Shown piece after piece: positions 9,046 through 18,628 of a stretch of DNA of 64,000 bases. The notes under the pieces are model-generated. The model was not told where the DNA came from. It did no database searches and worked only from the letters and a program-made list of their open reading frames with translations. Position numbers and translations under genes: made by a program. The DNA is from Niabella pedocola (GTDB taxonomy: Bacteria; Bacteroidota; Bacteroidia; Chitinophagales; Chitinophagaceae): positions 124,001 to 188,000 of the forward strand of contig NZ_JAJNEC010000004.1 of assembly GCF_021044425.1 (NCBI RefSeq). The letters are read 5' to 3'. How positions within the stretch are numbered: the stretch's first letter is position 1; every line of letters begins with the position of its first letter.

Positions 9046-9294
9046 TTATTTTTTGGCGTATTTTCTTTTGAACTTGTCGATACGACCAGCAGTATCTACC
9101 AGTACGTTCTTACCTGTAAAGAACGGGTGAGAAGTACTTGAAATTTCCAGTTTGATTACCGGGTACTCGTTACCGTCTTCCCATTGAATGGTTTCTTTTG
9201 AATTTGCAGTAGAGCGGCTTAAAAAGGTATCGCCGTTACTCATGTCTTTAAAAACTACTAAACGGTAGCTTTCTGGATGGAGCCCTTGTTTCAT
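9046..9294 (-). CDS. rpmE2: 50S ribosomal protein L31 type B
   Basis: 82 residues, the longer type B form. It begins MKQGLHPESYRLVVFKDMSN and has the family block STSHPFFTGK. It has no cysteines, so it is the zinc-independent (C-minus) paralogue, which in many bacteria replaces the zinc-containing L31 when zinc is scarce; here it may be the only one (inference). Monocistronic, with a strong terminator behind it. Confidence 0.97.
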   Translation of the reverse strand: MKQGLHPESYRLVVFKDMSNGDTFLSRSTANSKETIQWEDGNEYPVIKLEISSTSHPFFTGKNVLVDTAGRIDKFKRKYAKK

Positions 9295-9416
9295 AATTAT
9301 ATGATTTTTAAGGTTGTACGGATTTTGCCGTACGGTTATGAATAAAATTTGAGGTGCAAAGGTACAATAAATTACTAATTTCCAGTTACTAATTTCTAAT
9401 TTTCCGGTTTGCGCCG

Positions 9417-9908
9417 TTAGCTCCGCATATTTTCGATCTGTAGCGGTACGCCCAGATCCCAGCCTTTTGAGGCCTGGATCACACTTTGCAGGTCATCGAT
9501 CTTTTTGCCGGTAACCCGCACTACGTCCTCGTGAATGGAAGCCTGCACTTTTAATCCGGCATCCTTGATCAGTTTCACGATTTTTTTAGCGTCTTCCTGC
9601 TTAATACCGTTGCGTACCTCCACTTCCTTTTTCCATGCCTTTCCAATCTGGCTTCCGTTCTTACTTAAATCAAAGGCTTCCGGAGCAATCCCCTGTTTAT
9701 GGGCGCGATTTACCAGTACATCCAGTAGTTGCGTCATCTTCATATCATCCTCCGTTTCCACGTTAATTTTAAACGTTTTTTTATCCAGGTCAATCACCAC
9801 ATGGGACCCCTTAAAATCAAAACGGTTGGTAATTTCCTTTTTCACCACATTAACGGCATTATCCAGCGCCTGGGCATCTACTTTACTGGTAAAATCAAAA
9901 GAAGGCAT
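9417..9908 (-). CDS. YajQ family nucleotide-binding protein
   Basis: 163 residues, the full length of the family. Start MPSFDFTSKVDAQALDNAVN and the motif NRFDFKGS are diagnostic for YajQ. Some members bind cyclic di-GMP and act as effectors with a transcription partner (work on Xanthomonas); whether this one does is not shown. Cytoplasmic, two alpha/beta subdomains. Single gene; the upstream 70 bases are AT-rich. Confidence 0.93.
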   Translation of the reverse strand: MPSFDFTSKVDAQALDNAVNVVKKEITNRFDFKGSHVVIDLDKKTFKINVETEDDMKMTQLLDVLVNRAHKQGIAPEAFDLSKNGSQIGKAWKKEVEVRNGIKQEDAKKIVKLIKDAGLKVQASIHEDVVRVTGKKIDDLQSVIQASKGWDLGVPLQIENMRS

Positions 9909-10043
9909 ATCAGAAGAATTTAGAATATTGAATGTAAAATTTAAAATTACTAAGAACTACGCAAATATCGAATTTACAATATAAAATAAACACATACCCG
10001 GGATCCATTACCTGTTATTCCTGTAAACGGTTCATTGGTCGCG

Positions 10044-10628
10044 TTATTTTTCCTGCAGGCCCCAGTCCATGCGCAACTGCTGATGATAGGGTGAATCAGC
10101 CGCTATTTCGTATAACCCTGCTGCGGACCGCTGGCGGAATGCTTCGTAAATACTAACGGCACAGGCCACGCTGATGTTCAATGACTGGATCATTCCCACC
10201 TGCGGAACGATGAAATTGCCGTCGGCCAGGTGCCTTATTTCCTCACTAACACCGGCATGTTCATTACCAAATACCAGCGCAATATCCTGCAGGAAATCCA
10301 GCTTATATAAGGGCACTGCATCGGAACTCAGGTGGGTCGCAAGCACTTTATCATAACGACTTTTCAAAACCGAAAAGCAGGCTTCCGCATTATCAAACTG
10401 GTGTACCGACATCCATTTTGCGGCACCGGAACTGCTCCTGGCGCCCCATTTTTTATGACGGGGTATCTTTGTTGTTAAAATGTACACATCCTGGATCCCT
10501 ACCGCGTCGCAACTGCGCATCACCGCCGATATATTATGTGGATCAAATACATTTTCGAGTACAATGCCCAGCCCCTGCTGACGCTTGCCGATCACTTTTT
10601 CCAGTGTTTCCCTTCGTTCATTGGTCAT
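10044..10628 (-). CDS. trmH: TrmH-family tRNA 2'-O-methyltransferase
   Basis: 194 residues with the SPOUT fold. GIVLENVFDPHNISAVMRSC near the N terminus carries the catalytic Asn/Arg region, and LVFGNEHAGVSEEI and QSLNISVACAVSIYE are the SAM-binding knot motifs. The family methylates the ribose of Gm18 in tRNA. The lack of an N-terminal substrate-binding domain and the N-terminal RRETLEKVIGKRQ helix favour TrmH over RlmB. Starts at ATG 10628, divergent from ppk1. Confidence 0.85.
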   Translation of the reverse strand: MTNERRETLEKVIGKRQQGLGIVLENVFDPHNISAVMRSCDAVGIQDVYILTTKIPRHKKWGARSSSGAAKWMSVHQFDNAEACFSVLKSRYDKVLATHLSSDAVPLYKLDFLQDIALVFGNEHAGVSEEIRHLADGNFIVPQVGMIQSLNISVACAVSIYEAFRQRSAAGLYEIAADSPYHQQLRMDWGLQEK

Positions 10629-10807
10629 GAAAACTTCATCTGGTGAAGCGCAAATGTAATTACAAATTGCGGATGCCCGTGTAACGGGCCTGCCGGCGCT
10701 TCATCCTCCCAGTAAAAACACCCGGAAATACTTAATAATAATTTAAAACCCAACCTGGTGTAAACATCGATTATTCCCCGTAATTCTGCCGATAAAGTGT
10801 TATTATT

Positions 10808-12883
10808 GTGAGTATACACCTAAAAGATATGCAGAAGGTTATCCCCAGGGACATCAGTTGGCTGGCCTTTAACGGCCGGGTATTGCAGGAAGCCGCAGAC
10901 CCCACCGTTCCGCTGAATGAGCGGATCAAATTTCTTGGGATCTTTTCCAATAACCGGGATGAATTTTTCAGGGTCCGGATCGCTTCGCTGAAGCGGATGT
11001 TGCGGATCGAGTCTAAACTGAATATGCATCCTGAGAAAAATCCAAAAAAGATCCTGGACCAGATCCACCGCCTGATGACCGATCAGCAGGAAGAATTTGA
11101 AAGGGTTTGGAAAAATGTGCAGCGCAGTCTCAACAGGAATAAGATCTATTTAAAAACAGGCCCCCAGCTAACCGTAACCCAGAAAAAATTTATCCGGGAT
11201 TTTTATGAGTCGGAGATCAGCCCGAACATTATTCCCCTGATGATTGAGAATATCAAAAAGTTTCCCGCACTCCGCGATAAGTCTATTTTCCTGGGTGTGG
11301 TGATGCGAAAGAGCTTTAACCGGCAAGACCGGAAATATGCGATCATTGAGGTTCCGGTTACGGCTGTTGGACGCTTTATTGAGCTGCCCTCCCGTTCCAG
11401 CCAGCACGATATCATGTTGCTGGAAGACGCCATTATTTCCAACCTCCCGGATATTTTCCGCTTCCTGGGCTATGACGAGTTCAGAGCGCATATCTTTAAA
11501 TTCACCCGGGATGCGGAACTGGACATCGACACGGCCGACAATACTACGATCATTCAAAAACTGGAAACGGGTCTTAAAAACAGGAAGAAAGGTACACCGG
11601 TACGCTTTACCTATGACGAGCGTATGGATCCGGACCTGCTGGACTACCTGGTAACACGTATGGGATTTGGTAAACAGGATGCCATCAGCCCCGCAGGCGC
11701 CATTCATAACTTTCGTCATTTCATCGACTTCCCGTCGAAAGTATTTAAGAATGTAAGCCGAAGAAAAGAACCGTTTGACCATCCCCTGCTGTTGGAGCAG
11801 CGTATTTCGGATGTGATCATGCACCGCGATGTACTGCTGAGTTATCCCTATCATAACTTCACGCCTACCATCGATCTGATCCGCGAAGCTGCTTTTGACC
11901 CGGATGTGGTGTCTATCAAGATCACCTGCTACCGCCTGGCTTCACAGTCAAAGATCGTTAATGCCCTCATTAATGCCGTACGTAATGGCAAGGAGGTTAC
12001 CGTGATGCTGGAATTAAAAGCGCGCTTTGACGAGGAGGCCAATATGGAGTGGAAACAACGGCTGGAGGATGTGGGTGCCACTGTTTTGACGGGCTTTCCC
12101 AATATGAAAGTGCATGCCAAATTATGCGTTATTAAAAAACGTAAAGGCTCCCAAATCGAACATTACGGATTTGTAAGTACCGGGAACCTCAATGAAAAAA
12201 CAGCGCGCATCTATGCCGATCATTGCCTCCTGACCTCCAACAAAAAAATAATGGCCGATATCAACCGGATTTTTGCTTACCTGGAAAATCCGAAATCCAA
12301 TGAATTGATCTTACAGAAATGCACGACCATTGTGCCCAGTCCATATCTTGTCCGCACCTTCCTGGTAAAACTGATCGATCATGAAATTGCTACGGCCCGG
12401 AAAGGGAAAAAAGCGGAGATGATCATTAAAATGAATTCCCTCTCTGACATTGACCTCATTCAGAAACTTTATGAAGCAGCACGAGCGGGTGTGGTGGTCA
12501 AACTGATCGTACGCGGTATCTTCTGCATGCTCTCACAAAACAAAAAGTTCAAGCATAAAGTAACGGCCATCAGCATTGTGGACGAATACCTGGAACATGC
12601 CCGTGTTTTTGTGTTTCATAATGGCGGAAAGCCCCGCGTCTTCCTTTCGTCGGCCGATTGGATGCTGCGGAATATTGAGCATCGTGTGGAAGCTACCTGC
12701 CCTGTTCTGGATCCCCTGTTAAAAGAAGAACTCATTGATATCCTGAATATCCAGCTGAGTGATAATGTAAAAGCGCGGACCCTTGACAATGAACTTAAAA
12801 ATAAATATGTACATTCGGCATCTAAAAAAGTAAGATCGCAGGAGGCTATCTACCATTACCTCATCAATAAAAAGTATGTATAG
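10808..12883 (+). CDS. ppk1: Polyphosphate kinase 1
   Basis: 691 residues, standard PPK1 size, with N, head and two catalytic domains in order. It polymerises ATP gamma-phosphate into polyphosphate reversibly. NVHAK-type catalytic histidine region: FPNMKVHAKLCVI; the N-terminal ISWLAFNGRVLQEA and IFSNNRDEFFRVRIA are diagnostic. The GTG at 10808 is used here; ATG 10829 is an alternative start only seven codons in. The stop is followed at once by the ppx start, so kinase and polyphosphatase form one unit. Confidence 0.97.
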   Translation: MSIHLKDMQKVIPRDISWLAFNGRVLQEAADPTVPLNERIKFLGIFSNNRDEFFRVRIASLKRMLRIESKLNMHPEKNPKKILDQIHRLMTDQQEEFERVWKNVQRSLNRNKIYLKTGPQLTVTQKKFIRDFYESEISPNIIPLMIENIKKFPALRDKSIFLGVVMRKSFNRQDRKYAIIEVPVTAVGRFIELPSRSSQHDIMLLEDAIISNLPDIFRFLGYDEFRAHIFKFTRDAELDIDTADNTTIIQKLETGLKNRKKGTPVRFTYDERMDPDLLDYLVTRMGFGKQDAISPAGAIHNFRHFIDFPSKVFKNVSRRKEPFDHPLLLEQRISDVIMHRDVLLSYPYHNFTPTIDLIREAAFDPDVVSIKITCYRLASQSKIVNALINAVRNGKEVTVMLELKARFDEEANMEWKQRLEDVGATVLTGFPNMKVHAKLCVIKKRKGSQIEHYGFVSTGNLNEKTARIYADHCLLTSNKKIMADINRIFAYLENPKSNELILQKCTTIVPSPYLVRTFLVKLIDHEIATARKGKKAEMIIKMNSLSDIDLIQKLYEAARAGVVVKLIVRGIFCMLSQNKKFKHKVTAISIVDEYLEHARVFVFHNGGKPRVFLSSADWMLRNIEHRVEATCPVLDPLLKEELIDILNIQLSDNVKARTLDNELKNKYVHSASKKVRSQEAIYHYLINKKYV

Positions 12884-13771
12884 TTGAAATTAGCGGCCAT
12901 CGACATAGGCAGTAACGCCGCCCGTTTGTTGATCACAGATGTGCGGATGATCAAAAAGAATAAACCGGAGTTTATCAAATCGAATCTCATCCGGGTGCCT
13001 TTGCGACTGGGTTTTGATGTTTTTGAAACCGGCGAGATCTCCCCGGATAAAACAGCACATATCCTCAGTACCATGAAGGCATATCGTCATCTGCTGGATG
13101 CCTATGAAGTGCAACAGGTAAAGGCCTGCGCTACGGCTGCTATGCGTGATGCCCGGAACGGACAACAGATCATTGAACAGGTGGCCCAAGAAACCGGCCT
13201 GCAAATTGAGATCATTTCCGGCGACCGGGAAGCCGCCCTGATTTACGAAAGCCATGTAGCCGAAAATTTAACCCAGGAAGCTGCGTATTTGTACATTGAT
13301 GTAGGCGGCGGAAGTACCGAACTCACCTGCTTTGTAAACGGGGCCATGCATTTCAAACGGTCCTTCAATATCGGAACCATCCGATTGCTGAAACAGCAGG
13401 TGGCGGAGGCTCAGTGGGAGGAGATGAAAACCTATATCCGAAGCAATACCCGGAATATAAAAAAGATAACCGGCATCGGATCCGGAGGAAATATCAACAA
13501 GATCTTTTCCTTGTCAAAACGCAAGGAAGGGCGGCCGCTTTCGCTGGAGCTGCTCCGCGACTACTATAAGGAATTCAGCAGCATGACGCTCGCCGAACGG
13601 ATGAGTAATTACAAATTACGGGAAGACCGGGCCGATGTGATCGTACCGGCGCTACTGATTTATATAAATGTACTGAAGTGGGCCGGAGCCGAAGAGATCC
13701 TGGTTCCCAAGATCGGGCTGGCAGACGGATTGATCCAGAGTTTGTACGAGGAGATCGTTCAGCAGGAATGA
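12884..13771 (+). CDS. Ppx/GppA-family exopolyphosphatase
   Basis: 295 residues. ASKHA-fold phosphatase with AAIDIGSNAARLLI (phosphate loop 1), ACATAAMRDARNG and IDVGGGSTEL (loop 2). Only the two actin-like domains are present; the C-terminal HD-like extension of long Ppx/GppA proteins is missing, as in the short Bacteroidota forms. It degrades polyphosphate chains or pppGpp. Translation starts at TTG directly after the ppk1 TAG, consistent with coupling. Co-expression of synthesis and breakdown enzymes is common. Confidence 0.9.
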   Translation: MKLAAIDIGSNAARLLITDVRMIKKNKPEFIKSNLIRVPLRLGFDVFETGEISPDKTAHILSTMKAYRHLLDAYEVQQVKACATAAMRDARNGQQIIEQVAQETGLQIEIISGDREAALIYESHVAENLTQEAAYLYIDVGGGSTELTCFVNGAMHFKRSFNIGTIRLLKQQVAEAQWEEMKTYIRSNTRNIKKITGIGSGGNINKIFSLSKRKEGRPLSLELLRDYYKEFSSMTLAERMSNYKLREDRADVIVPALLIYINVLKWAGAEEILVPKIGLADGLIQSLYEEIVQQE

Positions 13772-13945
13772 GGTTCGGCGATCGGCTATCAGCGGTCAGC
13801 AATCAGCTTTCAGCATTTGATCATCAAATATGAAACGATGCCTGACCTGAAACGTCAAACAAAATAATATCAGTCATCAGGTATGAGCATTCAGCATAAA
13901 ACAGATCAAACCGGAACTTTTTACCTGAAACATTAAATAAAAAAT

Positions 13946-14761
13946 ATGTCCATCAATAAAGAAGTAAAACGCGTAACCACACATACCCTGGCAAAAATGA
14001 AAGAGGCCGGCGAAAAGATCGGCATGCTTACGGCTTATGACTTTTCATTTGCCCGCATTATCGACAGCGCAGGTATTGATGTGATCCTGGTAGGTGATTC
14101 CGCCTCCAATGTAATGGCGGGCCATGAAACTACATTACCCATTACACTGGACCAGATGATCTACCACGCACAATCGGTGATCCGCGGGGCCAAGCGTTGC
14201 CTGGTGGTAGTAGATCTTCCTTTTGGGGCGTATCAGTCCAATTCTGAAATTGCCCTGGCTTCTGCGATCCGCATCATGAAAGAAACCGGCGCGCACGCCG
14301 TAAAACTGGAAGGCGGTGAAGAAGTGGTGGAATCCGTTCGCAAGATTGTATCCGCTGGTATCCCGGTAATGGGCCACCTGGGGCTTACTCCCCAGTCTAT
14401 TTACAAATTTGGTACATATGCAGTGCGCGCAAAGGAAGATGCTGAAGCCAATAAGTTGCGAAAAGATGTGCAGCTTTTACAGGAAGCCGGTTGCTTTTCC
14501 ATCGTGCTGGAAAAGATACCCGCCCTGCTGGCAAAGGAGGTAACAGAAAGCCTCTACATTCCTACGATCGGCATCGGAGCCGGAAAATATTGCGATGGCC
14601 AGGTATTGGTAATGCACGATATGCTGGGGATCAACACCGAATTTAAACCCAAATTTTTAAGGCAGTACCTCAATATATTTGAGCAGGCCACCACTGCTGT
14701 GCAGCATTATATTTCCGATGTACGGGCCGGTAATTTCCCCAATGAACAGGAGCAGTACTAG
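13946..14761 (+). CDS. panB: 3-methyl-2-oxobutanoate hydroxymethyltransferase
   Basis: 271 residues. First step of pantothenate synthesis: adds a hydroxymethyl group from methylenetetrahydrofolate to 2-oxoisovalerate. Landmarks are LTAYDFSFARIIDSAGID, LVGDSASNVMAGHETT (metal-binding Asp), VKLEGGEE and PTIGIGAGKYCDGQVLV. Cytoplasmic TIM-barrel decamer in the family. The other pathway gene in the window, panD, is at 40678 and not linked. Confidence 0.97.
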   Translation: MSINKEVKRVTTHTLAKMKEAGEKIGMLTAYDFSFARIIDSAGIDVILVGDSASNVMAGHETTLPITLDQMIYHAQSVIRGAKRCLVVVDLPFGAYQSNSEIALASAIRIMKETGAHAVKLEGGEEVVESVRKIVSAGIPVMGHLGLTPQSIYKFGTYAVRAKEDAEANKLRKDVQLLQEAGCFSIVLEKIPALLAKEVTESLYIPTIGIGAGKYCDGQVLVMHDMLGINTEFKPKFLRQYLNIFEQATTAVQHYISDVRAGNFPNEQEQY

Positions 14762-14785
14762 TTTACGATTTCCGGTTCAATGGTT

Positions 14786-16363
14786 TTACCCGATCCGTAA
14801 TTTTTCCTCTTCCATATCAATATGATGCAGGAATTTTCTTACGGTTTCTTCATCCAGCCGCTGTTCGCTGCGGTTTTTATCCAGTAACCACCGGCGCTGC
14901 TGTTCCAGTACCTCCCGGTAGATCCGGCGTACCGGTTCCGGATAATGTATAGCGCCTTCCGTTTCCAGATCGATCTGCCATTGCCCGGCCAATTGCTGCA
15001 GCACGGCACTGTTCTTTAGTTCGCCTGCATATTGCTGCTCCAGATAATTTAAAGATTCCCGGGCGAGACCGGCCCGCAAACATTCCTCGGTTTCCGCTTC
15101 CGGAAAATGATCTCCATAATCCCGGAATTTGAGTTTTTTGATGATCACAGGCAGTGTCAGCCCCTGCAGCACCAGCGTTAACAGGATCACCACAAAAGTG
15201 ATAAACAGGATCAGGTTACGTTTGGGAAAGGGCACATCATTATCAAGTACCACCGGAATGGACAACGCAGCCGCTAATGAAACCACACCCCGCATACCCG
15301 TCCAGCCCAGTACCACCGGGGCCTTTAGTCCCGGATGCTTATCCGCTACCGTAATAAACCGGCCGGCGATCTTCGTTACGACAACAGCTCCAAACGCGGC
15401 CAGCATCCGGCCAGCAATCAATACGCCCGTTATAAGCAGGCCATAACCGGTAGCCTCATAAAAACCGATACCTTCCTGCTGCAGGCCGGCCGTGATCTCC
15501 GGCAAGTCTAACCCGATGAGCATAAATACCAGGCCATTCAACAGGAACACAAAGCTCTGCCATACATTTTCACCCCGCAACCGGGAAGACACTTTTAAAA
15601 ACCGGTGCCGTTTTGCCGACAAAAACAAACCGCCGCTAACCACTGCCAGTACCCCGGAACTATGTACCTCTTCCGCCGCTATATACATCACATAAGGTGC
15701 TACCAGCGTAAGAATGATGTCCATATTTACATCTGTGGGCAGCCATTGATGCGCTTTCATAAAAACAAGTCCCACCAGCAACCCGATGCCGATACCACCA
15801 ATGATCATCCATGCAAAGCCCAGTGCGGCATCATGCCATATAAACGTTCCTGTACTTACAGCGATAAGGGCAAAACGCAGGATGATCAATGACGACGCAT
15901 CATTCAACAAACTTTCACCCTCCAGGATAGAAGAAAGCCGTTTGGGCACTTTTACAAATTTTACGATAGCTCCCGCGCTTACGGCATCCGGGGGCGAAAC
16001 AATACCTCCCAATAAAAAACCCAATGCCAGCGAAAAGCCGGGAATAAAATGGTTGGCAACAAAGGCCACAGACATCGCCGTCAAAAAAACCACTACAAAA
16101 GCAAAACTGCTGATCACGCGCCGCCAGCGCCAAAGCTCTTTCCAGGAAATTGCCCAGGCCGCTTCATACAAAAGAGGTGGCAGGAAAATAATAAAGATCA
16201 GCTCCGGGTTGATCTTTAGCACAGGAACACCTGGCACAAAACTGATCAGTAACCCGGCCATGACCAGCAATATCGGGTAGGCAACCTTAATGCGGCTGCC
16301 CAGCATGATGAGCAAAACAATCAGGATAATTAATACCAGGTAAAATGGAAAATGCTCCAGCAT
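14786..16363 (-). CDS. Na+/H+ antiporter, CPA1 family
   Basis: 525 residues from the ATG at 16363, which gives MLEHFPFYLVLIILIVLLIM, a proper first membrane helix. About 12 membrane segments are visible, with the ion-binding motif GESLLNDASSLI carrying the Asn-Asp pair. The last 120 residues are a hydrophilic cytosolic tail. It exchanges Na+ (or K+) for protons at the inner membrane. The frame stays open upstream to 16714, but that extension is Cys/Arg-rich, has no membrane helix and would overlap cdd on the other strand, so it was excluded. Confidence 0.92.
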   Translation of the reverse strand: MLEHFPFYLVLIILIVLLIMLGSRIKVAYPILLVMAGLLISFVPGVPVLKINPELIFIIFLPPLLYEAAWAISWKELWRWRRVISSFAFVVVFLTAMSVAFVANHFIPGFSLALGFLLGGIVSPPDAVSAGAIVKFVKVPKRLSSILEGESLLNDASSLIILRFALIAVSTGTFIWHDAALGFAWMIIGGIGIGLLVGLVFMKAHQWLPTDVNMDIILTLVAPYVMYIAAEEVHSSGVLAVVSGGLFLSAKRHRFLKVSSRLRGENVWQSFVFLLNGLVFMLIGLDLPEITAGLQQEGIGFYEATGYGLLITGVLIAGRMLAAFGAVVVTKIAGRFITVADKHPGLKAPVVLGWTGMRGVVSLAAALSIPVVLDNDVPFPKRNLILFITFVVILLTLVLQGLTLPVIIKKLKFRDYGDHFPEAETEECLRAGLARESLNYLEQQYAGELKNSAVLQQLAGQWQIDLETEGAIHYPEPVRRIYREVLEQQRRWLLDKNRSEQRLDEETVRKFLHHIDMEEEKLRIG

Positions 16364-16611
16364 GCGGTTGGTTTTTGAATCATAAAGATAACCAGCCAAC
16401 GTATTAAATTCAAAAATCCCCGCAACCTTTGGCTGACTTTTCCTCACTTGACGGATTACTTGTGGTATGCCTGAAGGGAAACACCGGTTAGCAGTACATC
16501 GCTCATTGGTACACCGATGCATTGCTACCCACGTAAAGTCCGCCCCCCCCGGGATCAAAAAATATTTCCTTATCTTTAATACCCTCTGTAAAAAAGCACC
16601 GGGGGCACCAC

Positions 16612-17109
16612 ATGATGAAGGAAAAAAAGTTTGAGTTTTCTTATGCCTGGGTTGAAGACTGCCAGGCATTGAGCGAGGAAGATGCCGCTTTATTGCAGCT
16701 GGCGCGTAAAACAACCAAAAAGGCTTATGCGCCTTACTCCCAATTTAATGTAGCCTGTGCCGCTAAACTGGCGAATGGCAAAACGGTGGTAGGCTCCAAT
16801 CAGGAGAATGCATCTTATCCTGTGGGTATTTGTGCGGAAAGAGCACTGCTGGCTACCGTGGGTACCCAATATACGGATGAACCCATTGTAACACTTGCCG
16901 TAACCTATCATTCGCAAAACGGAAACAGCAACCGGCCTATATCGCCCTGCGGCATGTGCCGCCAGGCTTTGTCGGAATATGAAAAACGCAGCGGAAGCCC
17001 CATCCGTCTTTTACTGGCTGGGATGGAAGGGCCGGTTTACATCATTAATACCATCAGGGACCTGCTGCCGCTTGCCTTCAGTAATGAAGATTTGGGAAGT
17101 ATTGCTTAA
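16612..17109 (+). CDS. cdd: Cytidine deaminase
   Basis: 165 residues, homotetrameric type. Deaminates cytidine and deoxycytidine to the uridine forms in pyrimidine salvage. Zinc site: ICAERALL supplies Cys and the catalytic Glu, and ISPCGMCRQAL supplies the two remaining Cys ligands. YAPYSQFNVACAA at the N terminus binds the nucleoside. A TATCTTTA box around 16571 may be the -7 element. Confidence 0.96.
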   Translation: MMKEKKFEFSYAWVEDCQALSEEDAALLQLARKTTKKAYAPYSQFNVACAAKLANGKTVVGSNQENASYPVGICAERALLATVGTQYTDEPIVTLAVTYHSQNGNSNRPISPCGMCRQALSEYEKRSGSPIRLLLAGMEGPVYIINTIRDLLPLAFSNEDLGSIA

Positions 17110-17130
17110 GCGTTGAAAATAGCATGGACA

Positions 17131-17850
17131 TCAGCCGGGAGGCAGTACTTCTGAAAAATAACGGGTAACCGTTACCTGTACAATATGCTTGCCCGGATAC
17201 CGGCTCTTATACTCCTTGGTAAGGTCCTGCGTTAACCCGATAACGTTATACTGCACCGGGGTAAGCGGAATTTGCTCCTGCCAGCATTCATGGTTCAGGG
17301 TCAGTGTCCAGTTTTTAAACGTATATCCTACTTTATAGAGTTGACGGTCACGGGCATATTCCGCCACTTCGTTTGACCGGAAAATAAATCCATTGCCCGT
17401 TGCCCCTTGTTTTAAAGAATCCAGCAGCTGCTGGGCTAATGCCCTGCCCTCTTTGGTACGCCCGGCTTTTACCACAACGGCCGTTTTCCACTGATCATTC
17501 TCTATACGCCGCCAGCCATAGGCCGTTTCTACCGACCGGGAAAAAACAGCAATATGCAGCACCGGCTTCCCGGGTTCCACACTGCGCATCGTAATCGTCG
17601 TATTGCCGGGAGCATACGCAGTTACCAGCACCCGGTTGCCCTGCCAGGCAGCGGTTGCTATGGAAGAATCTGCTGAAGCCAGCACGGCACCCTGCCCTGC
17701 GTAGGCCGGCAATGTTAATTGCTTTTCGGTTTCGGCCCACAAAGAAACCGTTTCCCGCTCGGTTGTTTCTGGCAACCTGGTATCATTCTTACTACAGGCC
17801 GTAACCAGCAGTGCCAAAAAAATCAAAACAGTAACGCATTGTTTTTTCAT
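17131..17850 (-). CDS. Lipoprotein of unknown function with a Big_2-like segment
   Basis: 239 residues from ATG 17850, which opens MKKQCVTVLIFLALLVTAC, a clear lipoprotein signal with Cys19 as the likely lipidation site. Residues 45-95 (SADSSIATAAWQGNRVLVTA and following) look like a bacterial Ig-like group 2 fold. The rest, with many Trp and Tyr, has no family I recognise. Probably anchored in the inner or outer membrane facing the periplasm. It converges with cdd, leaving 21 bases, and lies after folB on the same strand with a 268-base gap that contains two weak hairpins (17998-18016 and 18017-18038). Confidence 0.75.
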   Translation of the reverse strand: MKKQCVTVLIFLALLVTACSKNDTRLPETTERETVSLWAETEKQLTLPAYAGQGAVLASADSSIATAAWQGNRVLVTAYAPGNTTITMRSVEPGKPVLHIAVFSRSVETAYGWRRIENDQWKTAVVVKAGRTKEGRALAQQLLDSLKQGATGNGFIFRSNEVAEYARDRQLYKVGYTFKNWTLTLNHECWQEQIPLTPVQYNVIGLTQDLTKEYKSRYPGKHIVQVTVTRYFSEVLPPG

Positions 17851-18118
17851 AAATGACAGTAGATGATGCCACAAGATAGAAAACAAACGAACAGTATTGT
17901 TAGGAGCAAATCAGAAAGTAGTGTTAAAAGCCGCAGGTTTTTGCGGGCCTCTGTGCCAAGGGCAGCGCTGCAATTACATTTTCATAACCAGAAGCAACCG
18001 GCTCCGCTTAAGCCGGCACCTGTCTTTATACGGGTGCTTCATGTATTGGATATCCCTGAGCAAACGGCCATCCTGAAACGAAATTTGCAGCAACATCCGG
18101 CAACTGAACACTGTTATG

Positions 18119-18481
18119 CTAAAAACGGCGTTCCAGCTCCACACCTACTTTTCCGGCAAACCCGTCAATTGGAACCGTAAGCTTATACAAGCTCATCCGG
18201 AGCACTGAAATGACCGGGAACCGTTCCTTTAATTTTTCAGCCAGCTCGGTAAGGAAGGTCTCCAGCAGCTCGCGTGGCTCCTGCATCTCCGTTTTCACCA
18301 GGTAATAAATTTCGGCATAGTTCAGCGTTTCCTCCAGCTTAATGATCACGCCGTCCTCTTTGGGAAAGGAAATGGTCAGGTTCATTTCAAAAGCATTGCC
18401 GGTCTTTTTTTCTTCGGCATACAAACCATGCCCTGCAAAGAAACGAAGCTGCTCCAGGTGTATCGTAACGAGTTGTGCCAT
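18119..18481 (-). CDS. folB: Dihydroneopterin aldolase
   Basis: 120 residues from ATG 18481 (MAQLVTIHLEQLRFFAGHGL); six upstream in-frame codons are possible but add no recognised sequence. Family features: FFAGHGLYAEEKKTGN at the start, LNYAEIYYLV and LLETFLTELAEKLKERFP with the pterin-binding Glu. It cleaves dihydroneopterin to hydroxymethyl-dihydropterin in folate synthesis and forms octamers. It follows trxB after 147 bases. Confidence 0.92.
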   Translation of the reverse strand: MAQLVTIHLEQLRFFAGHGLYAEEKKTGNAFEMNLTISFPKEDGVIIKLEETLNYAEIYYLVKTEMQEPRELLETFLTELAEKLKERFPVISVLRMSLYKLTVPIDGFAGKVGVELERRF

Positions 18482-18628
18482 TTTATTTGTTTTTAGCATC
18501 CCTGCCTAAAAGGAAGATGCAATAAGCCGGAAAACCGCTCAGTACGGCACCGGCCCGTTGCTGAACGGCCATCCGTCCTATACATACGATTACCACCGGC
18601 AATGCACGTTTAAAATGCCGGAAGTCGT

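Noticed and set aside
16364..16714. 117-residue N-terminal extension of the antiporter
   Set aside because: Hydrophilic, Cys/Arg-rich, overlaps cdd; membrane helix begins at the ATG at 16363.
17998..18038. Two hairpins between lipoprotein and folB genes
   Set aside because: Stems of only 5-6 bases with no T-run; noted in the gene entry but not called as terminators.
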